Below are positions 42,676 to 52,320 of a DNA stretch of 64,000 nucleotides, piece after piece. A model generated the notes under the pieces. It made no database searches and was not told where the DNA came from. It saw nothing but the letters and a program-made list of their open reading frames with translations. Position 1 is the stretch's first letter, and every line of letters starts with the position of its first letter. Source of the DNA: Bacilli bacterium (GTDB lineage: Bacteria; Bacillota_I; Bacilli_A; RFN20; CAG-826); NCBI GenBank assembly GCA_024408335.1, contig JAKSVB010000006.1, positions 1 to 64,000 on the forward strand, in the 5' to 3' direction. The translations under genes were made by a program, and so were the position numbers.

Positions 42676-43929
42676 ATGCCCACTATGAAAGTGACCCTCT
42701 CTCCAAGCGATATCTTTGAAATACGTAATCTTAGCCTAATTTCATCGAAAGACTATGAATACGTCCTTGATCTATATGCCCCAATCGTCGGCATCAAAAA
42801 GGTCTCCGTCTATTTCGCAATGCTTGGAGAAAGCAAAAACCAAAAGAAGCCTCTTACATCATTCCTTTCGAAATACCATCTTTCGGCAGGAGAATTCGAA
42901 GGCTCCCTCTCATATCTTGAAGCGGTGGGGCTAATTTCCTCTTATCAAAGAGGAAGGGAATTCATATTCACCCTCCATTCACCAAGAACTCCAGCCCAAT
43001 TCTTTGGTAACGAGCTTCTTTATGGCACCCTCAAAGGGTATTTAAGAGACGAAGAAATAAAAGCGATATCGGATAAATACCAAGTTGGCCCTTCACCAGA
43101 AGAAGGATTCGAGAATGTCAGCGAGAAATTCACTGAGATCTTCGAACTCCATTTCGATGGGCAAGATATCGTCAACGGTCCTGCTACCGGAGATAGAAGC
43201 CTTGGAACCATCCATCTTGGATTCGATCAAAACAAATTCGCTAAAGCCATCCATGACGTGAATCCTAATTTCATCCTTTCGACCCTCACAAAAGAGGAAG
43301 TCACAAGAGTTGGAAGACTCTCGGCCCTCTATTCGTATGAGGAAAGCTCGATGGCGTCATTCGTCCTCGACGCTTATAGAATCAAGAACCCTATCGGAAG
43401 CCGCATCGACTTTGAGAAGCTTGGTAATATCTGCAAAGAGAACGCCTCATATGAATACCTTAAGAAAGAGCCTCTTGCTCCAACCGACAGCGAACTTCAT
43501 GGCGATACCCCAACCGCAAGAGTCATTAGAAGCATGGACCGCATGACTTCACTTGAGTTCTTAGTAAAACTCCAAAGAGGCAACAAGCCTGCTCCAAGCG
43601 ATGTCAAACTCATTGAGACGCTTATCACTGAAATAGGTCTTCCTCAGAATGTCGTAAACGCACTCATATTCCATGTTCTTGCCGTTCAAGATAACGCTCT
43701 TTCTTCAGCTTATGTTACTAAGCTTGGCGCGTCTTTGGTTAGGGCAGGCGTCACGAGCGCTCTTGATGCCATGAATTACCTTAATGGACATGGCAAAGGC
43801 AAAAAGAAGAAGGCATACGCAAAACCTACAGTTGAAAAAACGAAACCAGAAAGCAAACCAGTTAAGGAAACTGAAGAAGATATAAGCGATGAGGAATTCG
43901 AGTCGCTATTCAAGGAAGGAGGCATATAA
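42676..43929 (+). CDS. dnaB: Replication initiation/membrane attachment protein DnaB (Bacillus type)
   Basis: 417 aa. N-terminal winged-helix region (LSPSDIFEIRNLSLISSKDY) and a C-terminal DnaB/DnaD-type domain (TSLEFLVKLQRGNKPAPSDV, LIETLITEIGLPQNVVNALI), then a Lys-rich tail. With DnaD and DnaI it loads the replicative helicase at oriC. The dnaB-dnaI gene pair, 2 bp apart, is the standard Bacilli arrangement. No Shine-Dalgarno precedes the ATG at 42676. An in-frame ATG at 42685 has TATATG exactly 6 bases before it, like the leaderless genes here, and may be the true start. Confidence 0.9.
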   Translation: MPTMKVTLSPSDIFEIRNLSLISSKDYEYVLDLYAPIVGIKKVSVYFAMLGESKNQKKPLTSFLSKYHLSAGEFEGSLSYLEAVGLISSYQRGREFIFTLHSPRTPAQFFGNELLYGTLKGYLRDEEIKAISDKYQVGPSPEEGFENVSEKFTEIFELHFDGQDIVNGPATGDRSLGTIHLGFDQNKFAKAIHDVNPNFILSTLTKEEVTRVGRLSALYSYEESSMASFVLDAYRIKNPIGSRIDFEKLGNICKENASYEYLKKEPLAPTDSELHGDTPTARVIRSMDRMTSLEFLVKLQRGNKPAPSDVKLIETLITEIGLPQNVVNALIFHVLAVQDNALSSAYVTKLGASLVRAGVTSALDAMNYLNGHGKGKKKKAYAKPTVEKTKPESKPVKETEEDISDEEFESLFKEGGI

Positions 43930-43931
43930 AA

Positions 43932-44816
43932 ATGGAAATGTATCTTAAAGATAGAGAAGAAGTTCAAAATGCCTCAAAGAAACCAAACCCAATCCTTGAT
44001 GAGGTCCTTGGCGATTCCCGTTTGATGGCGATACTTAATGGCTTAGGCGCCGACAAAAAAGAAATCGAAGATCATCTTTCCCTCCTTGCCACATATCTTG
44101 ATCAAAGAGATGCGGAAGAAGATCCAAAGCTTCCTGCTCCATATCCAGGACTTAAGATGACTTTGGGTTTAGATAGCTCAGGTCACTTATGCGCTTACTT
44201 TGGCCCTAACGATGAGAATAAGAGAAAACTCCTAATCGAAGCTAACTACCTTTATAGGGATTTCCCTGATGAATGGGTTAAGCTCACTCCTAAAGCTTTA
44301 AAAGGCGAAAGATATAAAGCGATAAGAAACGAAATCGGAAAAACCATGAAAAAAGGTAAACCATGGGTCTTTGTTCGTGGCGAATCCGGTTCAGGAAAAT
44401 CACAATATCTTGCGGCCATATCTAACTATTTCGCAGAAAATGGAGCGACTGTCTGCTTCATGAACGCTAACCAAAGATTCGATGAGCTTAAGACTCTTGC
44501 TCTAAAAAACCGCGACAAGTTCTTGTCGAATATGGAGGCTCTCAAAGCCTGCAAAGTCATGGTCATCGACGACTTTGGAAACGAATACAAATCTGAATAT
44601 GTCCGCGACCAAATCCTCATGCCGATCTTAAGCGAGAGAAGTAGAGCAGGACTTAAAACATATTTCACAAGCCAGTATTCGATTGACGAAATCAAAACGC
44701 TTTACTCGCTTCATGGCTCAACCCTAGAAGGAAGCAAAGTCTCGAAAATCATCGAGAGAAATATCGAAAAAGAAGTGAATCTAGAACCTGGAATGGAATC
44801 ATTCTCTAGAAGATAG
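43932..44816 (+). CDS. dnaI: Primosomal helicase loader DnaI
   Basis: AAA+ ATPase, 294 aa, that loads the replicative helicase with DnaB and DnaD. Walker A is RGESGSGKSQY (about 155), Walker B MVIDDFGNEY. TSQYSIDEIKTLYSLHG is the sensor region and SKIIERNIEKEVNL the C-terminal arginine-finger end. The N-terminal ~120 residues correspond to the helicase-binding domain. AAGGAGG precedes the ATG. Its 3' end overlaps the convergent mutM-coaE gene by 11 bases. Confidence 0.93.
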   Translation: MEMYLKDREEVQNASKKPNPILDEVLGDSRLMAILNGLGADKKEIEDHLSLLATYLDQRDAEEDPKLPAPYPGLKMTLGLDSSGHLCAYFGPNDENKRKLLIEANYLYRDFPDEWVKLTPKALKGERYKAIRNEIGKTMKKGKPWVFVRGESGSGKSQYLAAISNYFAENGATVCFMNANQRFDELKTLALKNRDKFLSNMEALKACKVMVIDDFGNEYKSEYVRDQILMPILSERSRAGLKTYFTSQYSIDEIKTLYSLHGSTLEGSKVSKIIERNIEKEVNLEPGMESFSRR

Positions 44817-46185
44817 AATCAAGCTTCGAATACATATCTTCAAGTGGCCCGTCTCCGTTAAGGATTAGACCGGCCGCTTTTTTTGCTTTTGCTTTAGGGA
44901 AAGACTTATTGAGCTCGATGAACTTATTCACATCGACGCCTCTTTCTTTGAGTCTTTCATAACGTACTTCATCGCTAGTGTCCCTATAGATGATTAGGTC
45001 ACACATCTCTTCTAATGGGGAGCCTATAAGAAGAGGAACATCCAAAAGAATCTTTTCGTGATGGCCATTAACAATAACGTCATTGATATATGAGAACACT
45101 AAAGGATGGATGAAGTCTTCGAGTTTCTTTTTCTTATTTGGATCGCTAGAAACAACACCAAGAAGCTTCTTTTTGTCTAATTTGTTATTGCTTGTCACAT
45201 CGCCAAACATCTTAGAAAGCTCTTTGACGATTTCTTTTTTCTCGTATAGTTCATGCACGATTTTGTCCGCGTCACACGTAAAGAAACCTTTCTTTGAAAG
45301 GTAACGAGCAACTGCGCTTTTACCTGACCCTATAGGGCCAGTGACTCCAACGATTAGAGGATGGCCTTCTTCTTTCTGACAGATAGGGCAATAAGTCGTC
45401 CCTCTTCCTCCGATGAAGATCTTTCTCATTGGAAAATCACATCTAGCGCAAGGTTTATTCGCGTGGCCATAAGCAAGAAGCTCATTTTGCATCCTGCCAT
45501 CCATCCCTTCTTTTGGGTGATAGCTTCTAATCGTGCTTCCTCCTGCTTCGATAGCCTCTTCGAGGATTCTTCTTGATTCGATGAGAATCTTTTCTGATTC
45601 AAGGAGGGTTATTTCCGATGCAGGCTTCTTAGGGTTAATCTTTGTTGCGAAAAGCACCTCGTCATCGTAGATGTTGCCTAGCCCTGCAATGAGGCTTTGA
45701 TCTAGAAGGGCTTCTTTGATCGGGCCATTTTTCTTTTGTAGCCCTTCAAAAAGCTCCTTAGGCGTTAATCCCCAAGGCTCTTTTCCAAGTTTTGAAAGAG
45801 GAGGGGTAACCAAATAATCCGATTCGTTTTTGAGTTCGATAACGCCGAACTTTCTAACGTCGTTGTATCTAAGTGATGTGCCATCAGTGAAGTGATAGAT
45901 GATGATGTCATGCTTATCTGGCTTTATCTCGCTTCTAGACTCAAAGTATTTCCCTTCCATTCGAAGATGGGAAATGATGACCTTTTCATCAGTTAAATGG
46001 AAGACGATGAATTTGCCTTTTCTCGAGCAAGGCAAAAAGGTCTTTCCGATTAATGAAGACTTAAATTCATCGATAGGGGTAAGGATATTCTTTTCTCTAA
46101 TGACGGTGATATCTTTGATGGTCTTATTAGGAACGAATCCATTAAGGATCCTAACGACCGTTTCGACTTCTGGAAGCTCTGGCAT
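44806..46185 (-). CDS. Fused formamidopyrimidine-DNA glycosylase and dephospho-CoA kinase
   Basis: 459 aa, two complete enzymes in one frame. Residues 1-270 are MutM/Fpg: PELPEVETV (catalytic Pro1-Glu2), NIYDDEVLF, and a zinc finger with C246, C249, C266 and C269; it excises 8-oxoguanine. From residue 277, CoaE begins: GVTGPIGSGKS (P-loop 283-290), DADKIVHELYEK and the C-terminal LERG-like region (RLKERGVDVNKF); it makes CoA from dephospho-CoA. The linker is only about six residues. In B. subtilis mutM and coaE are neighbouring separate genes after polA, so this looks like gene fusion by loss of the stop. The ATG lies 1 base after the polA stop. Confidence 0.93.
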   Translation of the reverse strand: MPELPEVETVVRILNGFVPNKTIKDITVIREKNILTPIDEFKSSLIGKTFLPCSRKGKFIVFHLTDEKVIISHLRMEGKYFESRSEIKPDKHDIIIYHFTDGTSLRYNDVRKFGVIELKNESDYLVTPPLSKLGKEPWGLTPKELFEGLQKKNGPIKEALLDQSLIAGLGNIYDDEVLFATKINPKKPASEITLLESEKILIESRRILEEAIEAGGSTIRSYHPKEGMDGRMQNELLAYGHANKPCARCDFPMRKIFIGGRGTTYCPICQKEEGHPLIVGVTGPIGSGKSAVARYLSKKGFFTCDADKIVHELYEKKEIVKELSKMFGDVTSNNKLDKKKLLGVVSSDPNKKKKLEDFIHPLVFSYINDVIVNGHHEKILLDVPLLIGSPLEEMCDLIIYRDTSDEVRYERLKERGVDVNKFIELNKSFPKAKAKKAAGLILNGDGPLEDMYSKLDSIF

Positions 46186-46186
46186 A

Positions 46187-48790
46187 TTATTTAGCGTCGA
46201 ACCAAGTACGGCCGATTCCTTTCTCAACGACGAGTTTGACAGGGAGCTTTACACAGCTTGTCATGATTTCTCTAATTTCTTTTTCGATCACTTCGACTTC
46301 TGATGAAGGGACTGCAAAGACGAGTTCGTCATGGATTTGAAGAACCATCTTGGTCTTGTATCCTTTCTCTTTGAGGTGATTTGCGATTTTGATCATCGCG
46401 ATCTTGATTAAATCGGCAGCGGTTCCTTGAACTGGAGCGTTAAGCGCTGCACGTTTAGCGGCTTCTCTAACCATGTAGGAAGGGTTATTGATATCTCTAA
46501 GATATCTCTTTCTTCCAAACATTGTGGTGACAAAACCGTTGGTGGTACATGTATCGATAATGGAATTGAGGTAATTTCTGATTTCTGGGTAAGCAAGATA
46601 GAAGGAACGGATGATCTGCTCCGCTTCTTTGTTGGAGCAGCCAATTTGCTGCGCAAGACCAAAAGAAGTGGTGCCGTAGATGATTGCGAAGTTAACAGCC
46701 TTCGCTCTTCTTCTCATTAAAGAGGTAACATCTTCTGTTCCAAATATTCTCTTTGCGGTTTCGGTATGGATATCCCTATCTCCCTTAAAGACGTCTATAT
46801 ATGTTTCGCATCCTGAAAGAGCGGCAAGGATTCTAAGCTCGATTTGTCCATAGTCAAATGACATAAGCGATACATCAGGATCATCGTAATAGAAGGCTTT
46901 CTTGACTAAGCGGCCTTCTTCGTCTTTAGCGCTGATATTTTGAAGGTTAGGGGAAGAGGAAGATAAACGTCCTGTGGTGGTTTGGGCTTGGTTGAAGTAG
47001 GTGTGGATCTTGCCGTCCCCTTCAACATGAGGCACCAAGCCATCGATATAGGTGGACATGAGCTTTGCGTATTTGCGGTATTCCAAAAGCTTCTCGATGA
47101 TTGGGTGCTCACCTAATAAGTCATTAAGGACTTCAACTGCGGTGGAGCCTTTTTTCTTGTCTGGAAGGCCAAGTTTCTCAAAGAGAATCACGCCGACTTG
47201 TTTTGGGGATGAAGGATTGAATTCCTCTCCTGCTAAGCGCATGACTTCTTCTTTTGCCTCGTCGCGTTTTCTTGCGAATTCCTTTCCGATTTCTTGAAGG
47301 TCATCTTTCTTTAATGGGAACCCTTCAAGCTCCATCTCGCTTAAAACGAAAGCAAGAGGAAGTTCGATGTTGTGATATAAGTCAAGGGCCCCAACTTCGG
47401 TAAGACCATTGAGGATTTTGGACTTAAGCCCTAAAGCGTGATAGGCCATTTGGCATGTAAGGTTTGGTGAATGAGGATCAAGAAGAGTTGGGTTATCTTT
47501 TGATTTATCGAGATTGATGCCAAATGCGGCATAGACCAAATCTGGGTTTGAGCTTGTGGTGCTATCTAGGAGGTATGCCGCTAAAAGGAGATCGTTAACG
47601 ATGCCATTAATCTCAATGCCATGGTGTTTAAGAACGTATGTTGTCGCTTTTGCGTCATAGACATGTTTCTTGACGCCAGGATTCTTAAGTATTTCTTGAA
47701 GTTCCTTATTGTTAATAAGGGTCTCAAAAGTGAAATAGTAGACCTTCTCTTTTGTGGCGATGGCTAAGCCGCTTTCCTCCGCGTCAGCGGTGTGATAAGA
47801 AGAGAAATCGATATCCAAAGATAAACCAATCTCATCTCCGAAATCGATGCCGTTAATGTCATTACGCTCTTCGAATTCGATTTCTTTCTTCTCTTCTTCG
47901 CCTTTCTTTTTGGAGACTGGAAGTCTTGTAGGGAATTGTCTTAGCTCATAGGTTCTAGCAAAGTCGTTCACTTCTTTCCAGTCATAGCCCTTATAGACGA
48001 GGTCGTTTAAAGAGAAAGGAAGAGCGACATCGGTCTTCATTGTGGCAAGCTCATAGCAGATTCTTCCTTGCTCCGCTCCCGCTAAGATCTTCTCTCCGAT
48101 CTTGCCTTTCATAGTAGGGGCTGCTTCGATGATCTTATCGAATGAGCCATATTCTTGAATGAGTTTAACAGCAGTGACCTCACCCACCCCAGGAATGCCA
48201 GGAAGGTTATCGGATGCATCGCCTCTAAGACCTTTGTAGTCGATGATTTGAAGAGGAGAGAAACCAAACTTCTCCTTCATATTGGCCTCAGTGACGAGGT
48301 CCATATCGCTAAGACCTCTCTTTAAAAGAGAGACGCTGATATTTTTGTCGATGAGTTGGAGGTAATCTTTGTCGCTAGTGTAGACTGTGACTTTCATGCC
48401 TTCTTTGCTAGCGAGTTTAGCGACGGTTCCGCAGATATCGTCTGCTTCGATGCCATGCTCTTCATAGCAAACGATGTTTAGGGCCTTACAGAGTTCTCTA
48501 GAGATTGGGAACTGCTTAATAAGCTCTGGAGGACATGGTTTGCGGTTAGCTTTGTAGGCTTCGAATTCTTGCTTTCTGAAGGTGTTGCCATCCTTATCGA
48601 AGCCGATAAAGATAAGGTCTCCTTCGTTAAGCGAAGAAAGAAGCTTCGCAAGCATATTCGAAAAAGCGAATATGGCATTGGTTGGGATGCCGCTTTTGGT
48701 GGACATTATGGCGCTTGGGTCACCATATGCCGTTGCGTAATAGGCTCTAAAGAGGAGCGAGTTGCCATCGATTACAAGGACGTTTGCCAT
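46187..48790 (-). CDS. polA: DNA polymerase I
   Basis: 867 aa. The N-terminal 5'-3' exonuclease domain has DGNSLLFRAYYA, GIEADDICGT and YTSDKDYLQL. The 3'-5' exonuclease-like domain lacks the FDTET motif (here SLDIDFSS), so proofreading is probably absent, as in other Firmicutes PolI. The polymerase domain keeps motif A (SFDYGQIELRILA), motif B (RRRAKAVNFAIIYGTTSFG) and motif C (QIHDELVF). It follows dnaE by 4 bases and precedes mutM-coaE by 1, one repair/replication operon. Confidence 0.96.
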   Translation of the reverse strand: MANVLVIDGNSLLFRAYYATAYGDPSAIMSTKSGIPTNAIFAFSNMLAKLLSSLNEGDLIFIGFDKDGNTFRKQEFEAYKANRKPCPPELIKQFPISRELCKALNIVCYEEHGIEADDICGTVAKLASKEGMKVTVYTSDKDYLQLIDKNISVSLLKRGLSDMDLVTEANMKEKFGFSPLQIIDYKGLRGDASDNLPGIPGVGEVTAVKLIQEYGSFDKIIEAAPTMKGKIGEKILAGAEQGRICYELATMKTDVALPFSLNDLVYKGYDWKEVNDFARTYELRQFPTRLPVSKKKGEEEKKEIEFEERNDINGIDFGDEIGLSLDIDFSSYHTADAEESGLAIATKEKVYYFTFETLINNKELQEILKNPGVKKHVYDAKATTYVLKHHGIEINGIVNDLLLAAYLLDSTTSSNPDLVYAAFGINLDKSKDNPTLLDPHSPNLTCQMAYHALGLKSKILNGLTEVGALDLYHNIELPLAFVLSEMELEGFPLKKDDLQEIGKEFARKRDEAKEEVMRLAGEEFNPSSPKQVGVILFEKLGLPDKKKGSTAVEVLNDLLGEHPIIEKLLEYRKYAKLMSTYIDGLVPHVEGDGKIHTYFNQAQTTTGRLSSSSPNLQNISAKDEEGRLVKKAFYYDDPDVSLMSFDYGQIELRILAALSGCETYIDVFKGDRDIHTETAKRIFGTEDVTSLMRRRAKAVNFAIIYGTTSFGLAQQIGCSNKEAEQIIRSFYLAYPEIRNYLNSIIDTCTTNGFVTTMFGRKRYLRDINNPSYMVREAAKRAALNAPVQGTAADLIKIAMIKIANHLKEKGYKTKMVLQIHDELVFAVPSSEVEVIEKEIREIMTSCVKLPVKLVVEKGIGRTWFDAK

Positions 48791-48794
48791 AATG

Positions 48795-51700
48795 TTATTC
48801 TCCTAAGTTATGGACTTCCTCGACTACATAGGAAGTCTCGTCTTTTCTTCTTGAGTCCAGATGCGCTTTGATGTAAAGAGGCGCATCGCTCTTAAGAAGC
48901 ACGAAGTTATTGTTGAAGACTTCATCAAAGATGATGAATGAGCCTTCGTTTAAGTCGTCATAAAGTTCCATAAACGCCATCTTCTTGCCGGTTTTCGTAT
49001 TGATGGCCCTTATTGATTTAACGATGCCTGCAGTCACAAATGACCCAGAGGCACTTGATATATCGCCTAAAGGAAGCGCGTTAATCTCTTTGAGTTTTGC
49101 TTCATAGAAGCTTAGAGGTGAGCCGCTAACCATGATTCCTAAGGCCTCGTATTCGGCGGCAAGGTTAATTTGAGGATCATCGTCCCTATCTTCGATTAGA
49201 GGCTTTTCGATTCCTAAATCGAGAAGGAATGATTGACCATTCTCGCCGAACATCATCTCTGAATAGCTGATTGCCGCTGCAGCGCTTGCTCTAAGGGAAT
49301 TTCTTGATGGGTGGAGTGAGTCCAAAGCGCCTGCATCGATTAATCGAACTAACGCAGGCAAGGTGAAGTTACCATAAGGCTTGATTCTTGCGGCGAAATC
49401 AAAGATGTCGGTAAATTCCCCGTTTTTCCTTCTTTCATCGAGGATTGCGGAAGAAAGCTGACCTCCAATACCCTTAATCGCGGTAAGAGGGAATCTAATT
49501 GATGATGATTCGGTGACAAATGATTCCTCGCTCTTATTGATATCTGGAACGGCAAGATGAAGTCCTAAGGCACGGACTTCGCTAAGAGTGTCTTTGAACT
49601 TTGTGGTTGCAGGATCTTGGGAAGCGAGAATCACGCTATAGAACTGTTTTGGGAAGTGGGTTTTGAGATACGCCATCTGACAAGAAAGGACAGCGTAACC
49701 AAACGCGTGGGCTTTGTTGAAGCCATAGTTAGCGAATCTAAAAATGAGATCGAATACTTTGTTAGATAAGGCAAGGTCTTTGCCATTAGCAAGACAGCCC
49801 TTAATGAATTCTTCTTTTTGGGCTTCGAGCTTGCTCATGTTCTTTTTGGAGATTGCTCTTCTAAAGAGGTCAGCCTGGCCATTAGAGAATCCTGCCATCG
49901 CTTTGACGATCTGCATGATTTGCTCTTGGTAGACGATGACACCATATGTTTCTTTAAGAATTGGCTCAAGCTCTTTTGCTAGATACGTAATTCTTTCTTC
50001 GCCATGTTTTCTTCTAGCATAGCTAGGAATCGATTCCATTGGTCCTGGACGGAAAAGAGCGAGGATTGCCGCGACATCTTGGAAAGAAGAAGGAAGAACG
50101 GTCTTGATGGCCTTCTTCATGCCTGCTGATTCAAGTTGGAATAAGCCCATGGTTTTGCCGCTCGATATGATTTTGATTGATTCCTCATCGTCATAAGGGA
50201 TGTCTTCGGCTTTAAGAGTGATGCCTTCATCTCTCTTAACGAGCCTAAGGACGTTATCGATGATGGTGAGGTTAGTTAGACCAAGGATATCCATCTTAAG
50301 GAAGCCTTGTTCTTCGAGGTAATCTTTTTCTAGACATGCGACCGAACCAACGCCTTCGCTAACCATGACAGGCAAGCAGTCTTCAAGAGGGGAATCGTTG
50401 ATGACGATACCTGCGGCGTGAAGACCCGCTTGACGAGGAAGTCCTTCGATTTTCGATGCAAGAGCGACATATTCGAGGAAGTGCTTATCGCTATCGACAA
50501 GCTCCTTGAATGATTTGGATGTTTTGTAATCTTCTCTTAAGGTGAGTCTAGGATCCATGATGGTGGATATAACGAGTTCAATCTCGTTTTGCCTATACCC
50601 ATAGACACGGCCGATATCGCGTAAAGCCTGTTGGGCTTTGATGGTTTGGGTAGTTAAAACATAACCGACATGGTCAAGGCCATATCGAGATTGGATGTAT
50701 CTCACCGTTAAGTCTCTTCTATCGTCAGCGAAGTCGACGTCGATATCTGGAAGAGATACACGTTCTGGGTTGAGGAAGCGTTCAAAGACGAGACCGTATT
50801 TGATTGGATCAACGCCGACAATCCCTAAAGCGAAAGAAACCAAAGAACCTGCGCCAGATCCACGGCCTGGGCCAACTGGGACATCATGGGTCTTTGACCA
50901 GTTCACATAATCCCAGACGATAAGGAAATAATCGGCATAGCCCATCTTGATGATGACATCAAGCTCATAGGCAAGTCGTTCTTTGTAAATAGGGGTAGTT
51001 AAGCTTTTCTTCTCTAAGCCTTCGTTAGCGAGCTTAGTAAGGTATTCAGGGCTTGATAAACCTAAGTCATTAGGGAAACGAAGAAGGCCTCCGCGTTTGC
51101 TGATTAGCTTGAAATCCTTTTGGAATGAAGCGATTTCGAGAGTTCTTTCCATCTCTTCTTTTGAGTAGAACTTGGCGAATTCCTCCTCTTTGAGGAAATG
51201 CTCATCGCCTTTCTTCTCTTTGATTTCGAGGTTTCTTTTTTCTGAGATGGCGTGAACGATTTCGATGGCGATCGCATCTCCCTCCTTTTCGTAAAGGATA
51301 TGAGGGAAAGCGACTAAGTTATGAGAATACGAAAGAGCGAATTCCCTCATATGCGAGATGATTCTTGGATCATGAGGGAGATATGGAAGACCAAAATATG
51401 AATGGGTGAATGGCTTGGTATATAGTTCGATGGATCTTGCTAGCGAAGAAGAATCCTCAACATATCTTCTTTCGAAATAGGAAGGATTAACGGTGATGAC
51501 AAGCGCTAAACCGTAAGCGTATTCTTTGACTTTCTCAAAGCTCATCTTATGTTCGCTAGAGAGCTTTGTGAGCTTTAAGAGATTTCGATATCCTTCTTCT
51601 GATTCGACAAATAGTGAAAGCGTGACTTCGTTGAGGTTGATGTCCATTCCGAAGATAGGGGTGACGCCTGCTTTCTCAGATGCGTGAAAAAACGGAGCGT

Positions 51701-51839
51701 AACCGCTTAAGGATCCATCATCGGTAAGTCCGATTGATGAATAACCGTATTTCTTAGCGAGTAGTGGTATATTAGCGGCCACTAAAGCGCTTTTGAGGTA
51801 TGAGAACCCGCTATAAAGATGGAGAGGAATGAAGCTCAT
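48795..51839 (-). CDS. dnaE: DNA polymerase III alpha subunit DnaE
   Basis: Replicative C-family polymerase, 1014 aa, somewhat shorter than typical DnaE1. It has an N-terminal PHP domain (SFIPLHLYSGFSYLKSALV), GPGRGSGAGSLVSFALG, the catalytic PDIDVDFADDRR, the thumb/fingers segment FQLESAGMKKAIK and a C-terminal OB fold. The PHP His pattern is altered (HLYS for HxHS). In low-GC Firmicutes DnaE extends primers beside PolC, which is not in this window. The start at 51839 has TATACT exactly 6 bases upstream, suggesting a leaderless message; AGAGGG 12 bases upstream is a less likely ribosome-binding site. Confidence 0.95.
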   Translation of the reverse strand: MSFIPLHLYSGFSYLKSALVAANIPLLAKKYGYSSIGLTDDGSLSGYAPFFHASEKAGVTPIFGMDINLNEVTLSLFVESEEGYRNLLKLTKLSSEHKMSFEKVKEYAYGLALVITVNPSYFERRYVEDSSSLARSIELYTKPFTHSYFGLPYLPHDPRIISHMREFALSYSHNLVAFPHILYEKEGDAIAIEIVHAISEKRNLEIKEKKGDEHFLKEEEFAKFYSKEEMERTLEIASFQKDFKLISKRGGLLRFPNDLGLSSPEYLTKLANEGLEKKSLTTPIYKERLAYELDVIIKMGYADYFLIVWDYVNWSKTHDVPVGPGRGSGAGSLVSFALGIVGVDPIKYGLVFERFLNPERVSLPDIDVDFADDRRDLTVRYIQSRYGLDHVGYVLTTQTIKAQQALRDIGRVYGYRQNEIELVISTIMDPRLTLREDYKTSKSFKELVDSDKHFLEYVALASKIEGLPRQAGLHAAGIVINDSPLEDCLPVMVSEGVGSVACLEKDYLEEQGFLKMDILGLTNLTIIDNVLRLVKRDEGITLKAEDIPYDDEESIKIISSGKTMGLFQLESAGMKKAIKTVLPSSFQDVAAILALFRPGPMESIPSYARRKHGEERITYLAKELEPILKETYGVIVYQEQIMQIVKAMAGFSNGQADLFRRAISKKNMSKLEAQKEEFIKGCLANGKDLALSNKVFDLIFRFANYGFNKAHAFGYAVLSCQMAYLKTHFPKQFYSVILASQDPATTKFKDTLSEVRALGLHLAVPDINKSEESFVTESSSIRFPLTAIKGIGGQLSSAILDERRKNGEFTDIFDFAARIKPYGNFTLPALVRLIDAGALDSLHPSRNSLRASAAAAISYSEMMFGENGQSFLLDLGIEKPLIEDRDDDPQINLAAEYEALGIMVSGSPLSFYEAKLKEINALPLGDISSASGSFVTAGIVKSIRAINTKTGKKMAFMELYDDLNEGSFIIFDEVFNNNFVLLKSDAPLYIKAHLDSRRKDETSYVVEEVHNLGE

Positions 51840-51851
51840 AATATAAGTATA
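51837..51851 (-). promoter_or_regulatory. -10 box of a probable leaderless promoter (dnaE)
   Basis: Minus strand TATACT (51851-51846), six bases (tatatt), ATG at 51839. Confidence 0.5.
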
Positions 51852-51983
51852 CCCTCTTTTGTTTCCTATAGGGAACAAAGAGAACAAAGTTTTGGCAGTG
51901 ATTTTAAATGTGCTAAAGAAGATACCGAAGCGTAAAAAATGCCTAGCGCAATACTTCTATTAATGAAACAGAATGACCAAATA

Positions 51984-52086
51984 TGTAGAATTCTACACTT
52001 TTGGTAGTTGTAATTTATTTTAATAAAAATCGAAATTCAACACGCATATCTACCAATTTTGTAGAATTCTACACTTTTGGTAGTTG
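51984..52086. repeat. Two long direct repeats with palindromic core, no adjacent gene
   Basis: The 27-base block that starts TGTAGAATTCTACA and continues ACTTTTGGTAGTTG-like (overlapping by the final ACA) is identical at 51984-52010 and 52060-52086, 76 bp apart. Its core TGTAGAATTCTACA is a perfect 14-bp palindrome. The second copy is also preceded by CTACCAA, complementary to TTGGTAG at the other end. It resembles a tandem operator array whose gene is missing. Confidence 0.8.
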
Positions 52087-52320
52087 CAAAATTTTTTAAA
52101 TGCCACTCTTTCAAAAACATAATTTGTGTCTTGTGCTCTCACATTATCAAACCCTCCGATCTTTCACAAATCAGGTTCCTTGTTTCGTGTGGACTTCTTG
52201 CGGCAAGAAACGCTGAACTTAGTGTAAGTATTGAAGTTCTTGCCGTTAACGAATATGCAATCCTCTTCTAAGATGCTGGGTATTTTTAGGCTACAATCCC
52301 CTAATGACAGCCTTCTAGTT
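52087..52320. other. Intergenic stretch, possible gene relic
   Basis: Together with the repeats, the dnaE-xth gap is about 515 bp. A 64-codon frame (52077-52271, ending VNEYAILF) has no ribosome-binding site and no recognised domain. Nothing else is evident. Confidence 0.4.

Noticed and set aside
52077-52271. 64-aa frame in the dnaE-xth gap as a gene
   Set aside because: It begins inside the second direct repeat, has no ribosome-binding site and no recognised domain.
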